Source of the DNA: Forficula auricularia | Lineage: Eukaryota; Arthropoda; Insecta; Dermaptera; Forficulidae | Reading direction: 5' to 3' | Length of the DNA stretch: 64,000 nt | Assembly (NCBI GenBank): GCA_024734495.1 | Contig: JALMQS010000088.1 | Coordinates: 2,046,001-2,110,000, forward strand | Part shown: positions 1 through 11,129 of the stretch, piece after piece | How the letters are laid out: the number at the start of each line of letters is the position of its first letter | Numbering within the stretch: the first letter of the stretch is position 1 | Notes under the pieces: model-generated | What the model saw: only the letters and a program-made list of their open reading frames with translations | The model's database searches: none | What the model was told of the DNA's origin: nothing | Made by a program: the position numbers and the translations under genes

Positions 1-556
1 ACTATCTTACTCTAGAGTAAAGTACTTTAAAATATAATTTTTCTAAAAACTCTACTTAACCTTTTTTGTGGTCCCCAAGGTACTTAATTAGGATATTAAA
101 TTTCATCAAAATTGGTTAAGTCATTTTCAAGATATTTAGAAAAAACTAAAAAAGTACTGAAATAGTACTAATATTTGTGGACCGATATGTACCAAAAACT
201 AAGCAGCGCTTCATTTTGTTAAAATAATGGTAGGTTTTCAATTTCAATTCAATCGGTGCAACGTGGAAAAAATTGTGTGCCAAAAAAACGATAACATCCA
301 TCCATCCATCCAACCCCACGCGCTTCCAAAAAAAATGGCACTTTTTGGCCTCTCGACGAGATCCCAGGTAATTTTTGGCAAAACTGTCACGTGCTAAAAT
401 TCAAATCTAATTGAATACTTCAATTTGTGACCTTAATTGAGTCCATATGTTCCGTAGTCTTTACCTGAGGACCCATTGAAGTCGCGCTTGCCGCGAGACC
501 AATTACAATACTTTCCCCATACTTCGCATTGGATAAAGTAAAAAGGAATAAATAAA
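1..556. repeat. Arm of the large foldback repeat, cut by the window start
   Basis: This stretch reads almost base for base like the right arm of the foldback at 32585-33105, from the TCTAGAGTAAAGTACTTTAA block through the CATCCATCC microsatellite to the GATTACAATAC-type end, and then about 30 bases further, matching the reverse complement of 29880-29922. It is therefore an independent copy of the arm. Its other half, if present, lies outside the window. The short ORF antisense to bases 420-617 lies in this repeat and is chance. Confidence 0.85.
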
Positions 557-569
557 GATGATTTGGGAA

Positions 570-829
570 TTTTTGGACTAATTCATTTCTAAAAACTCTC
601 AATATATAAGATCGCAAAAACTAAGAGTGATATAGACAAGTCATAGCTTGCTTCTAGCAAGGGGATTAGGATAATTTAAGATTTTCTTATAAGACGGGCT
701 GATTCATCGTGGAAGATTGTCAATTTCCATCTCAGGAACTGTGAAGTTTAAGTCACAAGATTTAATTTCTTAGTCCTACCCTCACTCATTCAAAGTAGTA
801 ACCGAAGATCCCAAAATATATTTTTTTTA
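570..829 (-). mobile_element. Broken fragment of the hAT-like element found intact at 24505-25207
   Basis: Read on the minus strand, this matches 24661-24815: shared blocks include the CCCAAAATATAT end, CCTACCCTCACTCA, CATAGCTTGCT and CTCAATATATAAGATCG. About 110 bases near 650-760 are not in the other copy, so the fragment is rearranged or carries an insertion. No terminal inverted repeat is left. Confidence 0.6.
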
Positions 830-839
830 ATCTAATGTT

Positions 840-1937
840 AAATTTGATTATAAAAAATAAATAAAACCGACTTCAAAAAAATTAAATGCAACAAATAAAT
901 AATAAGAACTCAAAAATCAAATAAAATGCACTAAAAGGTATATGAAATAATTACCTAATTTAGTTACAACTAGACGAGATATTAACATGAAATCACTTTT
1001 TGAAGTCGGTGCCAAACATATACATTTTATGAATCGAACTCAACGGATTTTATTTAGTACGTTTGGCGGGTACACTCGCTTATATAGTTTGTTTAGCACC
1101 GAATTCAAAAAGTGATTTCATGTTAATATTTCGTCGTTTAGTTGTAACTAAATTAGATAATTATTTTAAACCTTTTAGTTCATTTTATTTGATTTTTGAG
1201 TTCTTATTATTTTTTGTTACATTTAATTTTTTTGAAGTCGATTTTATTTTTTTTCTAAAAATTATTTTTATTTTTCGCTTTTTAGTGATGTTATTAATAG
1301 TGACTTAATATAATACCTTGTATGGATCTCGTAAGAGAAAGCGCCGGGCGAATGAAATCAGAAAAATGATAATAAAATTCAATTAATAAAATATAGAAAT
1401 TTTCTCGAAACGTTTGCGGGTTTTAAATGAATGTTTTAAGATTTTTTTTTTATAAAAGATTTTATTTATTATAATTTCGATTATTTGCTCATGAGAATTG
1501 GAGATTTACGTTATTTCGTCATTGATCATATCATCAGAACTTGACCAAATTAACATGGGACCATCCCTAAGGTACCCCCTTTCCAATAAAAAAAGAATCG
1601 TCGAAATCGGTCCACGTGGCAATAAGTTCTCGCTGAACATACATAAAATAAACAAATAAATAAATAGTTAGGTATCTTGACTATTTTGGAGCTATACTGA
1701 TCCAAACGCAGAAAAAATCATTAAAATCGATTCATAAACAAAGAAGTTATGGGTGAACAAACATAACAAAAAAGGTCCAATACCAATGAAAAAAAACTGG
1801 ACCAATCGGAAACTATACTGAACCCAATGCAAAAAAATCATCAAAATCAGTTCACAATTGGCGAAGATATCAGGTAACATAGACACAAAAAAAAAAATCA
1901 GTCGAATTGAGAACCTCCTCTTTTTTGAAGTCGGTTA
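840..1937. repeat. GAAGTCGG-type palindromic repeat, copy 1
   Basis: Bases 846-1015 and 1078-1272 are inverted copies of each other, both carrying TGTTAATATTTCGTCG, AGTTGTAACTAAAT and a GAAGTCGG motif. From 1290 a body follows with GAATGAAATCAGAAAAATGA, CTCGAAACGTTTGCGG and ATCATCAGAACTTGACC. It ends at 1918-1937 with CCTCCTCTTTTTTGAAGTCGG and TTAAAAA. The whole unit recurs inverted at 26258-27075. No protein-coding region is visible. I recognise the GAAGTCGGTTAA terminus as common in arthropod repeats but cannot name the superfamily. Confidence 0.75.
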
Positions 1938-2065
1938 AAAAATTACGAAAATGATGGCATTCGATGAAATTTCCAAAAAAGGATAGAGGTTATGTTACTG
2001 AAAGTATAGTTTGAAGGCTAGGATGATAACTTTTAATATTCAATATATTATAAATATAAAATTTT

Positions 2066-2662
2066 TAAGAAAACATTAAACGTCGGTGCCAAACAAACTA
2101 TACCTATAAGCGAGCGTACCACCAACGTACTAAGTAAGATCCGTCGAGTGCGATTCATAAAAGGAATATTTTTGGCACCGACTTAAAAAAGTAATTTCAT
2201 GTTAATATTTCGTCGTTTAGTTGTAACTAAATAAGATAATAATTATTTTATACCTTTTAGTGTATTTTATTTGTTGCATTTAATTTTTTTGAAGTCGGTT
2301 TTATTTTTTCTTAAAAATTTTTATTTTTCTCTTTTTAGTGATGTTATTAATAGTGATCCTATCATCAGAACTTGACCAAATTAATATTGCACCATCCCTA
2401 AGATACCCCCATTCCAAGAAAAAAGAATCATCGAAATCGGTTCATAAACAAATAAGTTAGTCCTGAACAAACCTAACAAAAAAGGTCTAATACCTACGAA
2501 AAAAAATGGGACCAATTGGAACGTAGCCTGGACCCAATGCAAAAAATAATTTCAAAATCGGTTCACAATTGGCGGAGATATGAGGTAACATAGGCACAAA
2601 AAAAAAAGAAAAAAAAAATATTCAGTCAGAATAGAGAACCTCATCCTTGTGAAGTCGGTTAA
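2066..2662. repeat. GAAGTCGG-type repeat, copy 2 (shortened)
   Basis: Starts with GTCGGTGCCAAACAAACTA and repeats the arm of copy 1 at 2186-2355 (CATGTTAATATTTCGTCGTT). It jumps directly from AATAGTGA to the ATCATCAGAACTTGACC body at 2362, skipping about 240 bases present in copy 1. It ends in GTGAAGTCGGTTAAAAAG at 2648. The skipped piece looks like an internal deletion. Confidence 0.75.
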
Positions 2663-2828
2663 AAAGAGATGAACAAGAGAACATAAAGAGGAAGAAAAAG
2701 TCACTTTTGAAATTAATTTATATATTTTACCTTATATCTTTTCATAAATACTTATATCCCAAAATATTTTTCTCTCGATTATCAATATTTTTGGGATTCT
2801 ATATCTCTATGTTCACCGACTTCTAGGT

Positions 2829-3480
2829 TTTTTTTTAATGCAATCGAATGCAAGAAGGGGCGCACCAGTAAAGAAGCAGCCCCTATGCATCTCTAAAGAC
2901 CCTTGCATTACCGAAGAGAAGGAAAAGTTGATTAAGTGAGAGGGTGGAGACGTAGGTGTTTATGCACTCGGGTTTTGAAAGTTTGAAGATTATAAGTGCT
3001 GGGAAAGATGGAGGCTGGGAGAGAGTTCCAGTTCCTTGAAGTCATGGGGATATACGTATTGGCGAATGAAGTGGTCCGGCACTTTTCTAATTTGACCGCG
3101 AAAGAGTGTTGGGAGTCAGCAAAACGCGTGCTACGTGCAAAGCATGCTTTGGGGGAATTATTGATTTTATCTCATCAGAGCACCTGCCGTGATAGTATCT
3201 ATAGAAAAGGGAAAGGGCAGAGACATTTCTTCGGTGTGCTAGCGAATCGAGGGAGTCGGTGAGGGTAGAATCGTCAATTAGCCTGACGGCTCGTTTCTGA
3301 ATTGCATCCAGGGTAGCAAGAGAATATTTAGAGGCTCCTCTCCATAGATGAGAGCCGTATTCGAGACAGGGGCGGATTTGGGCCTTGTAGATGGTGAGAA
3401 GATGTGGAGGCGTGAAAATTCGCTTGGACCTGAATAAGTAGCCAATCTTCCAATCTTGAGTGATGTCAGGGCAGTTAAAC
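2829..3480 (-). mobile_element. 5'-truncated Jockey-like LINE, 3' end of ORF2 plus 3' UTR
   Basis: On the minus strand the sequence encodes the far C-terminal part of a non-LTR reverse transcriptase, downstream of the RT core. The segment IYKAQIRPCLEYGSHLWRG is followed by LDAIQKRAVRLI, LDSLAHRR and YRYYHG. After one frameshift near 3120, HSFAVKLEKCRTTSFAN and MTSRNWNSLPASIFP follow, up to a stop near 2915. A short 3' UTR ends in a T8 run at 2829 (poly-A on the minus strand). Homology starts abruptly near 3480, so this is a dead-on-arrival 5' truncation. The same domain appears at 15935-16640 and 56221-56830, but this copy has a different 3' UTR and so belongs to another subfamily. The endonuclease, the RT catalytic FADD box and ORF1 are all absent. 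Confidence 0.85.
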
Positions 3481-5861
3481 GTCTCAACCGATTGACTTGA
3501 AATTTGAAACACTGAGGGTCAAATAAGCAGTATGATTCATAAAAAGTGAAGTTTTAGTCCCGGGATGATATGTAGATATGTGCACAGACCTATTTTTTCT
3601 TTTTGCTACTCATTCAAGTTCTAATAAGAAAACTAATTGTATTTTTTTTTAATTTTAAATTTAATCTTTTTAAAACCCACAAATAGTTTAATATACAATT
3701 TATAAAATATATCCGCAATTTCTAATTAGAATATGGATGAGATTGAATGGGGATTGGATTATGAAATTGAAATAATTATCGGAAGAGGTTTTTTTATTTA
3801 ATTAGTTTTTTCCTCTTATTAAAAACAAGGACTAAAAAGATGATCAAGGACAGTCGATGGTGGAGAAGTAATCTCCGGAATCGAAGCTCAAAAATAATGT
3901 ATGCATAAATTCATGTAAAATAATTGGTTTAATAAAATTTATAAAAAAAAAAAATTATAATATGATTTTTTTCATCTTATTAAAAAACACGGACTAATAC
4001 GAGGCTTGTTTTAATAATCTTTTGTCTGCTTGCTCTCACTCAAAAGCATCTCAGGACCAAGCCGGAAAATAGAACATGTCCTATCTTTTATATTAAGCAA
4101 GCTAGCTAGAAAGACACCCAGCAGACGTCATTTCGATCCCGACAGGCTTCCAAATTGCAATCTAGAGCTCTCATCCCTAAAACAGGTATAGGAAAAGCTT
4201 CGTGTTCACCGGGCTTAGTTTAAATTTTATTTTTCTCCATGTTTTAGACATTTCTAAACATAAATAAGCAAAAAAAAATAGACGATTTCAATTCTCCGGC
4301 GAGGTTCGTTTAATTGGTGAATTTATAAAGAGAATAAATGTTCTAGTTGAACAGATAGAGCTGAAAATTAAGAGTGATTGTTTGTTTATATGAGCAGACT
4401 CAATTTATCCGATTGGATGCATGATGGAATAGATTATAATTTCAGCAATGATTTGTTTGTGAAATAAACGGATGGAGATATTGATTGCATTGTTAAGCTA
4501 AGTAACGAATTGCGGTCATCCATATATGTCTACTAGCCAATTGGCTATCTATTCTGAGTCTGTCACATTATGCATCTTCAAATATCCGCTTTTGCATTTC
4601 TCCGTGAATATCTGGACGAGGTTCCGTCTCCGGATATAACAGAAACATTGCGGCTTGGACGGCTCATATCCGTAGTTTACTAGTGATGGGTATTTCTGAG
4701 GGAATGAATGAATCATTTCGCTTTGACTAACGATAACCAATGGAATTCGGGCTAAAAATAATTGATGTTATAAACAATCACATATCTTTTAAAAATTTAA
4801 ATATATATTTCTTAGAAGAAAGGAAGAAACGTTTTTTAAAAATCAGTGAAAAAAAATGAGATAAAGTATATAAAGAAAACAAACAGATCATTCGCCAATG
4901 TGAAAAAAATTTTAATGTAGGTGTAAACGTCAAGGAGACATTTTATAATATTTCTCTCTCACGTGCGATAAAAATAACTTATCAAGCTTTTGTCATAGGC
5001 GTTAAGTTACTTTAACACCCTGTAAAAATAGACAATAAATTTGTTTGTTTTTGTCTCACTAACAGAAATGAGATTTTTTTGATATTATATATGTACAAAT
5101 CCCTAAATGAAATATTAAATGTATTAATTAACATTACTAACATTATTTTACAATACTATATATTTAATTAACAAAAAATGAAGACTAAGAATTAGAGCCA
5201 CTATCTATATACTTCTTAAGTGTATTTCAGTTTAACCATCAAGGTATCCGAAAATCATAATTGGCACCTCGATTGGAACTGAAATATAATATCTGGACTT
5301 ATAAAGGGCCCCATATCTTAAATACCTTAGGGCCTTATCAATTCTAAATCCAGCCCTGCATACATACCTATATAAACTAATGTTTATTTATTTTTTTTAT
5401 TAACCTGAGATTTGAGGCCCATTCGGTTTAAGAGGCCCCAGTCGAAGGCCTGTGCAGAAACCGCCACTGGTAGGATATTATAGTATAAAGTATTTTACAA
5501 TAAAATATATTCGTAATGATTATTCGATAGCTTAGGAACTATATAACAATATCAGCAGATAGTAATTTTATATGAGATAAAAAAGAAAAGAAGTTTGATA
5601 TTATATTTGTTTAATATTTGATTTAGTTTTAAATTGAATAAAATATAATAATAGAAAGATTATGTTATATTAAGTAGACAGACGAATTATTATTATAAGT
5701 TAAAATATATATTGATTTTACGGCGTTTACTCGAAATTTTCAAGGTAAAATATGAAAGAGAATCATAATTCAATTGGTTTAAAATAAGCGCCACGCCAAC
5801 TTTATTTTGATTGGCCGGCCGGCTGGGCAGTCTGGTGACTATTAGCCATGTATGTTGTCTA
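3481..5861. other. No gene recognised
   Basis: AT-rich sequence with frequent stops in all frames. Bases 5310-5470 contain GGGCCCC and AGAGGCCCC blocks that resemble decayed DNA-transposon ends, but no pair of inverted ends is visible. Confidence 0.5.
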
Positions 5862-6022
5862 AAACTAACCTCTAATAGCATTCTCTGATTCTACCATATT
5901 GCCCGACTTAACTAAAACTAGCCTTAAATGGTGTCTTCAAATTCCGTCATATTGCAGGACTTAACTAAAGCTAACCTTTAATGGCCTGTTCCGATTCCGC
6001 CATATTGCCTGATGCCTGAATC
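5862..6022. repeat. Three tandem copies of a ~54-bp unit
   Basis: Each unit contains CTAACCT, a TTCCG block, CATATTGC and GACTTAACTAAA. Copies begin near 5866, 5920 and 5974; the third is incomplete at its end. Divergence between units shows the array is old. Confidence 0.7.
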
Positions 6023-7631
6023 ATAAGCGCCAGAATTTGAATTTTTTGGGGAGCTCATAAAAAAAATGTAACAACAACGTAGAACTGAAAAGCTTTAATA
6101 AAATGAACATATGTTTAAATATTATCTTAGATAACATTATTTAATAATTGAATAATACATCTAAATATTTAAAAAATTAAAAATACTTGAAATAGTATTC
6201 AAATAAAGTAATCAAATAGAGAAAAAGAACAACAAATTTATGCTCACAGAGATTAAAACAAATTCGAAACTTGAAAAAAATCAAAAATATTATTATAAAT
6301 AAATACATTTTAAAAAGTTAAAATAGTGAGAAAAAATTAAATATTTCATATATTTCAGAATTTTCAAAAAAAAACTTCATTACAAAAAATAGACGGCTCA
6401 GCCCCCCAACTTCAAAGATCAGGGGGTAGGCTTGACCATTCCCCTCCGGCTCCGGCGCCTATGGCCATCAGATTATAGCCGGTCAAATATTTGTAGCCAG
6501 ACGAGTTTCAAAAAATAATTTTTTATCATAAAAAATAAAATTTTCTATTATTAATGGTCCCACACAGGCATCCATGGCACCCCGGGGGAAATAATCTTAA
6601 GCTCCCTTTATTTCTTATTATTAACCATCATTTTGATCGCGAGTCGTAAGAAAAATCAATGTTTTCAGCCAAGAAAAGGGTTCCTATCAAATTCAGGGTC
6701 TTAAAATTATCCTCAATTATTAAAAATTATCGTATTTTTTTTTTTTTTTTTAATTAATTGTAAATGTAAAATGTTTCGTGTATTATTGAATTATAATTAG
6801 AAAATTGAATTTGATCTTATTTAAAATAATTATTTAATGAAAAAATCATGAAAATAATCGCAAGTTTATTGATTGATTTTCTTATTTATTATTTACTCAT
6901 GGTAGACTGGCTACAATGGAATTCATTCCGAGGCCATTAGGAGAAGAGAAAATAAAAAAAATTATTTAAATAGTAAATAATTCTGAGTAAAGAAAATATT
7001 TTATTGAAAATTTCCAATCTAATATTTTCTTGACTTAAGAAAATTTGTTTTCATTAAAGTTGAAAGCGATGAAAGAAATGAGTGATTATTAATACCTACT
7101 TACTTTGGGTCGGTGATTCTCCAATTTTTTAAAAATTTTCTCTTGTTTTGTGGTGGCGTTAATCTTAACTGATTGATTCGCGGATCAAGACACTGAGGTT
7201 AGTGCTGCACCCCTTGCCCCTGTCCGTCTTCTTTTAAAGCCACCGCGGTTCCAAACACTGCAAATAGAAAACACTTTTGGATATATAAACTGCACTAAAG
7301 TTCTTAGGGAAAGAATAAAAGATTCAGAAGCCTTAATGCGGTTATTGCGGAAGTTAGGACTCGTATCTCTTATTGAAACGCAACAACTGTATCTCTGAAA
7401 ATCATTGAGGAATATATCAAAAGTCACTAACCTTTTCATAAATGAGGATTTGTAAAAATCTTGATTTGTTTACAAAACTTTATTTACTATAATACATAGC
7501 ATCATTCTTAAGAAAGATTTAAGTAATTACATTTCTTACGAGGATTTCGGGTCGAAACCTGGAAATCATCTTTCCCGCAATTAAATCATAAATTTTGTTC
7601 AGGGAGAATGGTGTAGGCTCGAGGTGAAGAA
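6023..7631. other. No gene recognised
   Basis: Mostly AT-rich. A GC-rich patch at 6390-6475 with CCTCCGGCTCCGGCGCC resembles the end of a DNA transposon, without a visible partner end. Two AT stretches (6720-6800, 6950-7030) are low complexity. Confidence 0.45.
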
Positions 7632-7722
7632 TATTAAAAAAATAATTAAAAACTACTAAGTAGGTTTCACAAAAAACCTGTTTGAAACCTACCTAATCAG
7701 TTATTTTTAATCTTAATAAATG
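7632..7722. repeat. Short palindrome (hairpin or mini-MITE)
   Basis: Bases 7632-7672 (ending in AGTAGGTTTCA) pair with 7680-7722 (beginning GAAACCTACCTAATCAG) around a short AT loop. The arms differ by a few mismatches. No target duplication is evident. Confidence 0.6.
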
Positions 7723-7879
7723 ATAAATAATATAATCACTATATATTTAGTACCTATACATATTTTCAAAGTGAGGTGTTTTTTTTTTTTATTTTTCTTA
7801 ATAGTTTTCGGTGTTTTGGGTGGAATTTCCCTTTTTTTTGTAAGCTAATACTATGTAGCTTTTATTTTTATTTATTAGG

Positions 7880-8520
7880 GGGTCAACTTACTCTACAAAT
7901 ATTACACCTCTTCATTTTAGAGATTAAGGAAGTAAGTTTTTGTGATTAATTTTCACTTTTATTAACCCCCAAACTCTAAAAAATTGTAAAAACTTTAGAT
8001 CCTAGGATCCTACGATATTTAAAATGATAAAAATTTACACTACAATCTTCACCCCTTCATTTTAGGGGTTGAAAGAGAGAAAGTCTGGTTTTTTGTAATT
8101 TTCCTTTATTATTATATCAATCTCTACTATAATGCCAAATTTTTTCATCTTAGATTTATTTCATAATATAATAGATACAAATTTACTCTATAATATTCAA
8201 ATTCACCCCTTTATTTTAGGGGTTGAAGGAGAGAAAGACTGGATTTTTCGTATTTTTTCCTTTATTGTTACCCCAAACTTTATTAAGCCAAATCTTAGCA
8301 TCCTAGATTCATTTCATATATGATGATGCAAATTTAACCTACAAAATTCACCCCTTCATGAAATAGAGAAACTTTGGGTTTTTTGAATTGTTCCTTTATT
8401 TGTGTCCGAAAATCTACCAGCATTCGAAATTTCATGATGCTGGAATGATTAGAAGTACCCTATAGGTTTTGATGACCTGTGAGTGAGTAAATCAGTCAGT
8501 CAGTGCCAAAATTAGTCATT
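7880..8520. repeat. Degenerate tandem repeat, about four units of 140-155 bp
   Basis: Recurring blocks are ACCCCTTCATTTTAGGGGTT, GAGAGAAAG..TGG and TTTTCCTTTATT, near 7910, 8045, 8200 and 8350. The array ends with TATAGGTTTTGATGACCTG and GTGAGTGAGT, a sequence I have seen flanking tandem repeats in arthropods. The 63-codon ORF inside it is chance. Confidence 0.65.
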
Positions 8521-9010
8521 TTTTCAAGTTATATTTCAGAATCTATTTAAGCTATATTATTTAAATTTGATATTCACTTCAAGATGGATTACATAATTAC
8601 AGGTGTGTAATTTCAGCTTTGTATCCCAAATGGGTTCTGAGCTGCAGGGCTATCAAAAGTGGCTCGAAATTGTTCACGTGTACAGCGTTTATACTCAAAC
8701 TTGGCCTCCTCAAGCTGTGCGCTATGATATGTATTTCAAACTTAATTTAAATTTCGATTAATTTGCAATCAAGCCAACATCCGAATAAAAGAGATTAAAG
8801 TCAGAATTAAAAAATAATATTATTTTAATCATATTCTCTATATCAGCAGGAAGGAAATAGCTTTATGTATGATTCATTTGATTAATTTTAGGGAAATTAC
8901 AATTAGACAATAAAAGGGGACGCCAAAATACATACAAGAAATGCTGCAATCAAAGAAGAAATATCCGTTTCATTTTTAATAAGCCATCCTGATTTCAGAT
9001 ACAACTATTT
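8521..9010. other. No gene recognised
   Basis: AT-rich, no ORF or inverted repeat of note. Confidence 0.4.
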
Positions 9011-9662
9011 TATTGGTAACCATTGCTGGAGACATAGAGGAATCGACTTAAAATCAAAAATAGCGATTGATTTTCATCTGATACTTGAGGAATAATAATT
9101 ATACATACGATTTTTGACGCTTCGATTATTATTGGTAACCATTGCTGAAGACATGGAAGAATCTGATTAAACCAAAAATAACGTTCGATTCTTATCTAAT
9201 ACTAGAGAAATAACCTTATTGCATTCCATTTTTGATGTTTTGACTATTAATGGCAATCTCTACTGAAAACGTGGAAGAATCGACTTAAAATCACTAAATT
9301 CTTTTTTGGTAAACAACTCAAGCTTGAATTGAAAGTTTTTGCCGAGAGTAGCAGAATTTTTATATATTGAAGGATTATAAATAAATAAAATTTATAATTC
9401 CAGCAGAAGACACACTCTTTTATTGTCTCCTTCAACTCAAGCTTGAGTTACCAATAATAATCGAAGCGTCAAAAACCTTATGTTGAATTATTATTCCTCA
9501 AGTAACAGATGAGAATCGATCGCTTTTTTTATTTTAAGTTGATTCCTCCATGTCTTTACCAATGTTTACCAATAATAACCGAAATGTCAAAAATCGAATG
9601 TAGAATGGTTATTCCTCAACTGTTAAATGAGAATCCATCATTATTTTTGAATTAAAGTCAAC
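9011..9662. repeat. Foldback copy 2, shorter relative of 29830-33105
   Basis: The left arm (9011-9327) has three units carrying GGTAACCATTGCTG, AAGACATGG, CGACTTAAAATCA and CTTGAGGAATAA. The right arm (9433-9662) is their reverse complement. The centre was AACTCAAGCTTGAGTT, as in the large foldback, but is now split by an inserted element at 9328-9432. The units are more diverged than those at 30.6-32.4 kb. Confidence 0.8.
9328..9432. mobile_element. Small palindromic element nested in the foldback centre
   Basis: The 105-bp insert begins ATTGAAAGTTTTTGCCGAG and ends in TATTGTCTCCTT. The 14-mer CAACTCAAGCTTGA lies on both sides (9314-9327 and 9433-9446), as expected for a target duplication. 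Both ends match the element at 60519-60763. The insert lacks that element's hammerhead-like centre: left and right parts join through an AT spacer. Confidence 0.75.
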
Positions 9663-9756
9663 ATGAACTGCAAATTGCATGTGATATCTGATTAATAATA
9701 AAGGCATAAACAAATTAATATTTATGAATTTGGATAAAGTTTAGCAACAGTTGCAG

Positions 9757-9792
9757 TTTAATTTTTTTTTTCCTCTACCTCCTTGGCCTGGG
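9757..9792 (-). mobile_element. Poly-A end of a short retroposon copy
   Basis: On the minus strand, CCAGGCCAAGGAGGTAGAGG runs into a poly-A tract. The same end with a longer tail occurs at 39276-39375. Only the 3' tip is present. Confidence 0.4.
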
Positions 9793-10326
9793 AAATTTTT
9801 TTATTATTTAAAACAAAAAAAAATCCATATTCAATATTTTGAAATAAATTCCTGATTAATATTATCAATTTTAAACTTTTATGCGCATATTCTATTGAAT
9901 TTTTTTTCAGTAAACAAGGAAAATTAACGATTGTTTTAACGATAGAAATAAATTTATTGCAATTAGAATTCTATTAAATATTCATGTGAAATTATATTAA
10001 GCTTAATCGATAAAGAAAAAAATAGTTTCATATTTGAATATAAATAAAAATGGTTAATATCATGAAACGAAGCAGAAAATACTTCAAGGATTGGGTTGGA
10101 GTGAAGGCATCTGTGGATCCTGATCTTGAAAGATCATAAAGTGCTAGAGCTACTCTTTTACTTTGATTAATTTACTCCAATAATAATTAATAGAAAAATC
10201 AATGGAGATTTATTGGTTTCTTAATAAATTCATCCAAATTAGAACTTTTGAAAAAACCATCTTTTTCTAAACATATTTTATTTCCAAATAGACCAACTAA
10301 TAAATTTGTTAAAAAGTTTTTATTTT

Positions 10327-10385
10327 GCCGAGAGTAGCAGAGTTGTTGAATCATGAGAAACAAAGAGGTTGTGCTTCTGCTTGAT
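10327..10385 (+). repeat. GCCGAG stem-loop motif, copy 1
   Basis: Starts GCCGAGAGTAGCAGAG and ends CTTCTGCTTGAT. The block AGCAGAG (10336-10342) can pair with TTCTGCT (10375-10381) to close a loop of about 30 nt. Related copies are at 37050, 47108 and 60536. No hammerhead-like core is seen beside this copy. Confidence 0.65.
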
Positions 10386-10534
10386 CTTTATAAATAAATG
10401 TGTGTTTATCAAATTTATTTCGTCGGTCCGTTTTATATTCATATCTTTTTTTACTATTCAATCAAATATAAAAAATATTAAAAATAACCAAGAAAAATAT
10501 TATAATCATGCAAAAAAAATCTATATATTTTCGC

Positions 10535-10975
10535 GAAATGTTTTCAGGTATAAAGCTAAAATTTAGTACAGTGTAATGTGATAAACATAGATTCGAATCG
10601 AGTTTCATTAGATAAAATTATTTAAGATTGGCACTCACAGGAAACATTTTCAGATATAAAGCTAAAATTTGACGCATTAAAATGCAAAAATACATAATTG
10701 CATACCAATTTTCAGCTTATTAAATAAAACCATTCTATATTGACAATTCATATTCTCGGGAATGATTTTCAGATATATAGCTAAAATTTGGTTCATTGCA
10801 ACATAGTTGGGTACCAATTTTCAGCTCATTAACTAAAACCATTCCAGATAGGCATTTTGTATTTTCTGGAAACGTTCTCAGGTATAAGATAAAAATTTGA
10901 TGAATTGTAATGTGAAAATACATATTTTCGTACCAATTTTCACCTCATTAGGTAAAACTAAAACCATTTAATAAG
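10535..10975. repeat. Four degenerate tandem units of about 120-130 bp
   Basis: Each unit holds CAGGTATAAAGCTAAAATTT, a short variable part, TACCAATTTTCAGCTCATTA and AAACCATT. Units begin near 10540, 10640, 10760 and 10870. Non-coding. Confidence 0.65.
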
Positions 10976-11036
10976 TTAATGGAGACTCGTGGAAAAGGTC
11001 CACAGTGATCTTGTAGCCAAAGTTTCCGTTTGTATG

Positions 11037-11129
11037 TATTATTGTTGTTGTAGAATGTTGAGGTATTTCGGAAAAAATATTATATATTTTTTCCGAAATA
11101 CCTCAACATTCTACAACAACAACAATAAT
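11037..11129. repeat. Nearly perfect short palindrome
   Basis: TATTATTGTTGTTGTAGAA and the following 25 bases are mirrored exactly by 11085-11129 around an AT centre. The arms are about 45 bp. It would extrude as a cruciform or form a long hairpin RNA. Confidence 0.85.

Noticed and set aside
1063..1308. 81-codon hydrophobic ORF
   Set aside because: Lies in the right arm of a palindromic repeat; phenylalanine- and leucine-rich only because of T runs.
11037..11129. Hammerhead or structured RNA in the short perfect palindrome
   Set aside because: It has CCGAAATACC but no CTGANGA box; it is a simple hairpin.
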